Shown here piece after piece: positions 16,717-20,943 of a stretch of DNA of 20,943 nt. The notes under the pieces were generated by a model. The model saw only the letters and a list, made by a program, of their open reading frames with translations. It was not told the DNA's origin and did no database searches. The stretch covers positions 1-20,943 of the forward strand of contig CAXCCG010000050.1 in assembly GCA_963981015.1 (NCBI GenBank). The letters are read 5' to 3'. The DNA is from Thiopontia sp013349825 (GTDB lineage: Bacteria; Pseudomonadota; Gammaproteobacteria; GCF-002020875). A program made the position numbers and the translations under genes. The first letter of the stretch is position 1. The number at the start of each line of letters is the position of its first letter.

Positions 16717-16737
16717 ATGGCTGCTTGTGAAAGATTT

Positions 16738-18096
16738 TCAGATTGAAAATGTATGAATCATTTTTGCATGATAAGGAATGATCTCACTTCTTTTGAGGTG
16801 ATAATGTGACAATGATTGAGACTGCACCCGTATTTCATCATCTTCTGGTAATGCCGCATACTCATCATCTGACATCAAAGAATAACGTATCAAATCCAGA
16901 ATCCATTCAGTGGCAAAAATGCGCTTATTATCCAGATTGATATTATCCAGATTTAGCTCCTTTGTGACCTCATCCAGTGAAGAACGTCCCTTCAGCAGGC
17001 TTGTGAACAGAGAATAATCTACTACCCTCAGAGTAGACATCATCACAACAATGGGAACCAGACGAAATTGTTTCTCCGTTGAGGAGCCATAAAACAGTGT
17101 GATGTATGTAAAAACATTTTCTAACTGTCTCAATGAGAGGTTAAAATGGTTTGCAAGAGAGTCTGCGCAATCAACAATTTTAACCGAGTCCCCCCATGTT
17201 TCTATCTCATGCAGACGTATCAACTGCTCTGAGTAGATCTTCAGATCATTCTGATGCGATTCAGCTGTTCTTTTGGGTAGTGGCATTTCCAGGTTAATGA
17301 ATTTTTGCAGGTAAGTACCTGCATCGATATCGTAACCATAGATACTACGAATAGAGCGTTCAATTTGCTCCTGATTCATGGCTAAAACAAAGATAATATT
17401 CTTTACAGAAAAGAGGTGCTTGATTTTCTCAATCATCTCTACAGCATATGTAGGCTTACATCTGTCCAGCCCATCAACAATGATCACAAGGGGTTTATCT
17501 CTATCTTTGGATAATATTGAAGGCAGCTTTGAAAGCGTCAAACGAAACGCAGCGACCATCTTAATATCATTTGTGTGGTTCTCAATACGCTCGGTAATCA
17601 CACTACTGATCACACCAGACAACCCTGCAGTAGAGTCCGCTTCTATCTCTGTTCGATGGTTTAAAACACCCTCTTGAACCACTCCAGACATGGCAGCTCT
17701 GGTGCTAATTTTTAATGCCATGGGCAGAAGTTTCTTACCTACCTTTACAAACTGCTCCTTTAAGCCTGCCAGTATCTTCTGATGTTCAGGAGCCGTACGT
17801 TCCTCTGTATATGCGGTTATTGCACTAACGACCGATATAAAAGGGTCATCGATATAGTCGCATGAGCAGGCATCAATATAGATATTAGGGATGCCATTTT
17901 TCTGCAGTAACCCCTTCCACATTTGGATAAAAGTGCTCTTTCCTTCTCCCCACCCAGCATTGACAGAAACAACTAGAGCATCTTCACAGTTAGTGACTAT
18001 ATTTAGGAGTGACTCACCAGACTCTCTCCTTCCAAACAGATCATTTTCAAACGAGTCGTCGTCATTCACAACTAATGGAGGTGTAATCAGCTTCAT
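16738..18096 (-). CDS. KAP-family P-loop NTPase, soluble form
   Basis: A 452-residue STAND-like NTPase of the KAP (Kidins220/ARMS-PifA) family. The opening DSFENDLFGRRESGESLLNIV is the usual KAP lead-in. Walker A is NAGWGEGKST (GWGEGKST 48-55) and Walker B is PLVIIVDGLDRCKP (D208, with D211 in the DxxD pattern typical of KAP). VKNIIFVLAMNQEQIERSI and YLQKFINLEMPLP are the downstream family motifs. The insertion between Walker A and B (about 100-195), which in many KAP proteins holds transmembrane helices, has no strong hydrophobic span here, so the protein is probably cytosolic. Ribosome site GGGGA lies about 6 nt before the ATG. It follows the cyclase gene on the same strand by 133 nt and could be co-transcribed. 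Lower GC than the left-hand genes suggests acquisition. KAP proteins occur in phage-exclusion and defence settings (PifA, Qat), but no partner is visible here. Confidence 0.85.
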   Translation of the reverse strand: MKLITPPLVVNDDDSFENDLFGRRESGESLLNIVTNCEDALVVSVNAGWGEGKSTFIQMWKGLLQKNGIPNIYIDACSCDYIDDPFISVVSAITAYTEERTAPEHQKILAGLKEQFVKVGKKLLPMALKISTRAAMSGVVQEGVLNHRTEIEADSTAGLSGVISSVITERIENHTNDIKMVAAFRLTLSKLPSILSKDRDKPLVIIVDGLDRCKPTYAVEMIEKIKHLFSVKNIIFVLAMNQEQIERSIRSIYGYDIDAGTYLQKFINLEMPLPKRTAESHQNDLKIYSEQLIRLHEIETWGDSVKIVDCADSLANHFNLSLRQLENVFTYITLFYGSSTEKQFRLVPIVVMMSTLRVVDYSLFTSLLKGRSSLDEVTKELNLDNINLDNKRIFATEWILDLIRYSLMSDDEYAALPEDDEIRVQSQSLSHYHLKRSEIIPYHAKMIHTFSI

Positions 18097-18229
18097 AAAC
18101 CTTCCCCAACTTTAACCAGCACTCCAACCACAGAGGCTTGATGAATATGTACATTGAATCCAAAACTCCTCAAATGCAACCGATAATTTTGACAGTGTCT
18201 TTATTACCCGTTTCATGCTGAGTGACCCA

Positions 18230-19870
18230 TCAAGAGCGACAGACTCGGTTTCGACCACTCTCTTTGGCCTGATAGAGTGCCTGGTCTGCACGTGCAATAA
18301 GTGCTTCAATATCTTTTTCTTCCGGCTCCAGTGTGGAGACTCCCAGGCTGATCGTAATGTGTTTACCTCCCAGCTCAGGAATAATGAGCGCCTCTACTGT
18401 TTTTCTCAGTTTCTCCGCAACCTCTTCCGCTTCATCCATAGTGGCTTGTGGAAGAATGGAGATAAACTCCTCACCGCCATAACGAACCACAAGATCACTT
18501 TCACGGCTTTGCTGCTTTAATGCAACTGCAAGTGCTTTCAGTACATCATCCCCTACCGTATGCCCCCACGTATCGTTGATACTTTTGAAGAAATCAATAT
18601 CCATAATCAGCAGCGAGAGTGAGTAGTTGTAACGGGTGGTGATCGCAATCAACATCTCACTCTCCAACAACATGTATCTTCGATTATACAGCCCGGTCAA
18701 AGGGTCAGTAATGGATTCCAACAGTGCTTCATCACGCTCACTGGCTGCCTCATTACGGCTTTTTTCCAACTCTTCTGTCAACAGCTGCAGTTTGCTGTAC
18801 TGCTCTGAGTTGACAATGGTGACCCCGAAATGGTTTGCCAGATTCGAAATATAGTTGAGATCATGTACTGCTGGAGGGGTGGTGTATGCCAGCACAAATA
18901 CACCGAGCGTTCGTTCACCATGCTGAATCGGTTGGAGAACAACAGTATGTGGTTGAAATTGGACAACCCCTGTATTGACCTGAAACCCTTTGATCGATTC
19001 AATATTCAGTGTGGCTCGCTGCCCACTTCTGAAGACCTCACCAACCATACCACTATCTGGAGACAACTCCCTCTCCAGGGCATCGGAAGTCCCTACGGAG
19101 ACCAAACAGTGGAGCTGATCACTGTTTTCATCCTGTACATAGATTGCACTGAGGGGAGAGGATGGATTGGAGGAGTGAAGCACCAGCGCCTTGTGTAGTG
19201 CTGTAGTTAAGATATTACTGGACGCACAGGCTACTGCAATTTTACTGAAAGTCTGCTCAAAACGCGCCTGGGTATGAAGGGCCTCTGTACGCTGTGTCAT
19301 ATCCTGATACATCTCATGAAAGGCTTTTGCCAGCCCACCAACTTCATCATTTCCCATTGCAGTCAGCGCATCAAGATTATTCACTTCTCCCTCATTGGAG
19401 ATCACTTTTCTCATCAGCACCAGTGGCCGCACCAAACTTCCTCTGGTGAGTAAGGTTGCAACGATGACCAACAAACTCAGCACTATAGCTTCCAGAACAA
19501 AAAGTAGCCTTAAATTACGCTGACTATCCTCAAAGGTACTCTCATACCCTCTTAATGATATCTCCTCTTTAAGGATAAACTGTTTCAGTTCAGCACGGAA
19601 CTTATCCATGATCATCCTGCCTTGTTCACTAACCACCAATGTCTCACCTTGCCGGTTACCCTGGTTCATCTGTTCAAGCCCAGAGACCATTTTCTTGATC
19701 AAGGCAAAAACCCGTTTCAGCTCTGCTTGCTGCACAGCATTACCCTCAACCAGTGTCTGGAGTCGTGTAAAACTGCCAAATACTTCTTGAACATCTACCA
19801 TAAATGAGTTTTTTTGCTGCGCATCCGGAACAAGCTGAAGACGAAACTGTTCCAGTTCTGCACGCTGCAT
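18230..19870 (-). CDS. Diguanylate cyclase (CHASE3-HAMP-GAF-GGDEF), main frame, 5' end frameshifted away
   Basis: 546 residues in this frame, starting at an internal Met. Order: most of a CHASE3-like extracytoplasmic helical sensor (1-118), TM helix FVLEAIVLSLLVIVATLL (about 124-141), HAMP (about 142-195), GAF (about 205-350), a short coiled coil, and GGDEF (about 385-546). The GGEEF active site (465-469) is intact, and RESD (456-459), five residues before it, is a complete inhibitory I-site, so the enzyme should make c-di-GMP and be product-inhibited. Other GGDEF blocks: DPLTGLYNRRY, DIDFFKSINDTWGHTVGDDVL, ISLGVS. The first TM helix and about 57 residues are encoded upstream in another frame (see 19876-20049). 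The frame breaks at an 8-bp tandem repeat; deleting one unit restores a continuous 603-residue protein from ATG 20049. The internal ATG (19870) is 5 nt after the upstream stop, so restart is possible. Confidence 0.88.
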   Translation of the reverse strand: MQRAELEQFRLQLVPDAQQKNSFMVDVQEVFGSFTRLQTLVEGNAVQQAELKRVFALIKKMVSGLEQMNQGNRQGETLVVSEQGRMIMDKFRAELKQFILKEEISLRGYESTFEDSQRNLRLLFVLEAIVLSLLVIVATLLTRGSLVRPLVLMRKVISNEGEVNNLDALTAMGNDEVGGLAKAFHEMYQDMTQRTEALHTQARFEQTFSKIAVACASSNILTTALHKALVLHSSNPSSPLSAIYVQDENSDQLHCLVSVGTSDALERELSPDSGMVGEVFRSGQRATLNIESIKGFQVNTGVVQFQPHTVVLQPIQHGERTLGVFVLAYTTPPAVHDLNYISNLANHFGVTIVNSEQYSKLQLLTEELEKSRNEAASERDEALLESITDPLTGLYNRRYMLLESEMLIAITTRYNYSLSLLIMDIDFFKSINDTWGHTVGDDVLKALAVALKQQSRESDLVVRYGGEEFISILPQATMDEAEEVAEKLRKTVEALIIPELGGKHITISLGVSTLEPEEKDIEALIARADQALYQAKESGRNRVCRS

Positions 19871-19875
19871 ATAGC

Positions 19876-20049
19876 CTAAAAGATGTTCACTCTCTTTGAT
19901 GACCTGATGACCTGATGACTCTGTAACAGGTGGTTCTTTAGAGCACCCGAATGGTTTTCGGCCAGTAGCAAGATGCCAAAGTTACCGATAGTGATGGTCA
20001 CCATCACTCCGAAAAAGAGCAGTATCTTTGCCGTTAATCCTAGTTGCAT
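19876..20049 (-). pseudogene. 5' part of the diguanylate cyclase, cut off by a +8 frameshift
   Basis: From ATG 20049 the frame encodes MQLGLTAKILLFFGVMVTIT and then IGNFGILLLAENHSGALKNH: a signal-anchor helix (about 8-29) and the first sensor helix. After the octamer repeat it reads nine out-of-frame residues (RSSKRVNIF) and stops at TAG 19878-19876, 57 residues in total. Removing one octamer changes this to HQVIKESEHLLGYMQRAEL, joining perfectly to the main frame. As sequenced, the membrane anchor is separated from the catalytic protein. It may be an inactivated allele, one state of a phase-variable gene, or a sequencing/assembly error. Confidence 0.8.
19897..19919 (-). repeat. 8-bp tandem repeat (2.9 copies) at the cyclase frameshift
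   Basis: TGATGACC at 19897-19904 and 19905-19912 is followed by TGATGAC at 19913-19919 (plus-strand reading). The unit length is not a multiple of three, so each gain or loss changes the reading frame. The present copy number puts the start codon at 20049 out of frame with the GGDEF body; one unit fewer puts it in frame. Confidence 0.9.
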
Positions 20050-20141
20050 AGGTCCGTCTAAAATGGTGAGTAAACCTGAAGGCTATCCTAAAAAAAGCAT
20101 TTTTTTAAAGTCGCCCCTGTTTGCATTGATCATCCCAATAT

Positions 20142-20178
20142 AACAGCTGTTTTATAGAAAACCACCCTATTCTACAAA
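20142..20178 (-). promoter_or_regulatory. Candidate promoter and dyad upstream of the cyclase
   Basis: Read on the minus strand, TTTGTA (20178-20173) and TATAAA (20156-20151) are separated by 16 bp, a reasonable sigma-70 pair. Directly downstream is AACAGCTGTT (20142-20151), a perfect 10-bp palindrome that could be an operator. Further down, the untranslated leader holds an A7/T7 inverted pair (20090-20106). All of this lies in the 230-bp gap before the 117-residue gene, where I see no coding frame. Confidence 0.3.
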
Positions 20179-20279
20179 AAGCCCTTCTACTGGAGAATTG
20201 AAGTTTCCTACAAATTCTGAGGCACCACCCCCACCATCATCAGACAACCATTGGACACCAAGACTTTTAGAGGAGAGAT

Positions 20280-20633
20280 TTATGGCTCAGGGATATACTC
20301 CTGAGCCGGATCAGAATGGTCCAGTTCACATAAATCTCGACTTGCTCCATGGATCACCATATTCAAGGTGGTAGACATCTCATCCAGTGCATGAATCAGT
20401 AACAGCTCATCATTTGAGCTACGATCATCACTGGAAAGCAGCTGATGAAGCCCGCTTAAGGAGTCGAGCTGGGGGTTTTGCTGATAAGCGGCCAGATAGA
20501 GTGATGAGAGTTGAAAGGCCTCAAGCAGCTGCCTTTTTGATGCCTGTTGAAAAAGCACAAGAGAACATGAAGAGGCCAACTCCAATAGTTGTCGGCGTCT
20601 TTCTTTTTCAGCGCTGCCATCTTCACTAGCCAC
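20280..20633 (-). CDS. Unrecognised 117-residue helical protein
   Basis: I do not recognise a family. With GTG at 20633 as start, a strong ribosome site GAGGGGAG (20646-20639) sits 5 nt upstream; a TTG at 20648 would overlap this site and is less likely. The protein is soluble and mostly helical by eye: charged N-terminus with SAEKERRRQLLELASS, a Leu/Gln-rich middle (RQLLEAFQLSSLYLAAYQQN), a Ser/Asp-rich linker (LLSSDDRSSND), then ELLLIHALDEMSTTLNMVIHG and an acidic tail ending in PEP. There is no signal peptide, membrane helix or metal motif. It is on the same strand as the cyclase but separated by 230 bp and its own hairpin. The coding call rests on length, ribosome site and amphipathic periodicity. 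Confidence 0.55.
   Translation of the reverse strand: MASEDGSAEKERRRQLLELASSCSLVLFQQASKRQLLEAFQLSSLYLAAYQQNPQLDSLSGLHQLLSSDDRSSNDELLLIHALDEMSTTLNMVIHGASRDLCELDHSDPAQEYIPEP
20284..20307 (-). terminator. Hairpin at the 3' end of the 117-residue gene
   Basis: GGCTCAGG (20284-20291) and CCTGAGCC (20300-20307) form a perfect GC-rich 8-bp stem with an 8-nt loop, overlapping the last codons of the gene. On the minus strand it is followed by AUAAAUCUCU rather than a clean U-run, so it is a weak terminator or an mRNA-stabilising hairpin. Confidence 0.4.
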
Positions 20634-20715
20634 TGCTGCTCCCCTCAAATTAAAACGCTGTTAACACCCTCACACTACGAGCGATCATCTAGTTTTTCCA
20701 ACAAACATCTCTATA

Positions 20716-20743
20716 AGTATCAAGCATTTCACTCAATAGTCAA
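20716..20743 (-). promoter_or_regulatory. Candidate sigma-70 promoter for the 117-residue gene
   Basis: On the minus strand TTGACT (20743-20738) is followed after 16 bp by GATACT (20721-20716), matching 5/6 and 4/6 of the -35 and -10 consensus. It would start transcription near 20709 and give a 5' leader of about 75 nt before the GTG at 20633. Confidence 0.4.
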
Positions 20744-20769
20744 TACAATTTATCTCATGCTAGGCATAA

Positions 20770-20943
20770 GGAATCTCTGAACAAGTCTGGGTAATTTGAA
20801 TTACGTCCATAGCGTCCAAGATCACAAGGCGCACCCCAGGGTGTCTCTCTCGACGTAATACGTCTCACCTTGAAAGAACGCAGCCAATTGAGGTGCCCCC
20901 CAATCGTTGGACAGAAATAGGGGGAAGTTAAGACAATTATTCA
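20770..20943. other. Non-coding right edge with short palindromes; possible insertion-sequence end
   Basis: No coding frame is convincing here. GGAATCTCTGAACAAGTC (20770-20787) resembles the style of terminal inverted repeats in some IS families (for example IS5-like ends finishing in AACAAGTC), and TAA precedes it. Three compact dyads follow: GTAATT-TG-AATTAC (20791-20804), CACCC-CA-GGGTG (around 20832-20843) and GACGTA-A-TACGTC (20852-20864). If this is an IS end, the transposase lies beyond the right edge. The resemblance is from memory and weak. Confidence 0.25.

Noticed and set aside
16738..18096. Calling the KAP gene part of a Qat defence system
   Set aside because: No QatB, QueC-like QatC or TatD-like QatD gene is present on either side.
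1..20943. CRISPR arrays, tRNA and rRNA genes
   Set aside because: I found no regularly spaced repeats and recognised no tRNA or rRNA sequence anywhere in the window.

Overview
The window looks like a gammaproteobacterial chromosome segment of roughly 50% GC, lower around 16.2-18.1 kb. The evidence is gene content and order: ftsK-lolA-rarA on the minus strand and trxB-aat on the plus strand match the long-conserved enterobacterial block aat-(cydCD)-trxB-lrp-ftsK-lolA-rarA. Here an alanine dehydrogenase gene sits where lrp lies in E. coli, and cydCD is absent. A free-living or symbiotic Chromatiales-like gammaproteobacterium is a guess; nothing here fixes the genus.

Layout. 1-61: first 20 codons of mazG (-). 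171-413: small membrane protein of the DUF6868 type (+). 418-4682: tightly packed ftsK-lolA-rarA operon (-), with junctions of 0 nt and a 1-nt overlap. 4902-5969: ald (-), divergent from trxB (6062-7033, +). 7089-7760: aat, whose Shine-Dalgarno and GTG start lie inside a strong predicted hairpin. 7792-10304: a short candidate leader ORF, then a GCS2-type carboxylate-amine ligase and an AstE/AspA-type zinc hydrolase, 1 nt apart. 10409-16160: a complete tripartite RND efflux operon (adaptor, pump, TolC-like channel), each junction an ATGA overlap. 16161-16737: non-coding, AT-rich, with six DnaA-box-like sites in two groups of three and a strong terminator. 16738-18096: soluble KAP-family P-loop NTPase (-). 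18230-20049: CHASE3-HAMP-GAF-GGDEF diguanylate cyclase (-), broken near its 5' end by an extra copy of an 8-bp tandem repeat. 20280-20633: unrecognised 117-residue protein (-). 20634-20943: non-coding, with a promoter candidate and a possible insertion-sequence end.

Functionally, the left half is housekeeping: nucleotide sanitation, chromosome segregation, lipoprotein transport, replication repair, thiol redox and N-end-rule tagging. The ligase/hydrolase pair may make and break one amide bond. The efflux operon forms an envelope-spanning pump. The right end is accessory in character.

The most noteworthy signals are the octamer slippage tract in the cyclase gene, the oriC-like DnaA-box cluster in a place with no dnaA, the hairpin that buries the aat start site, and the ligase/hydrolase pair with its leader ORF and 10-bp duplication.
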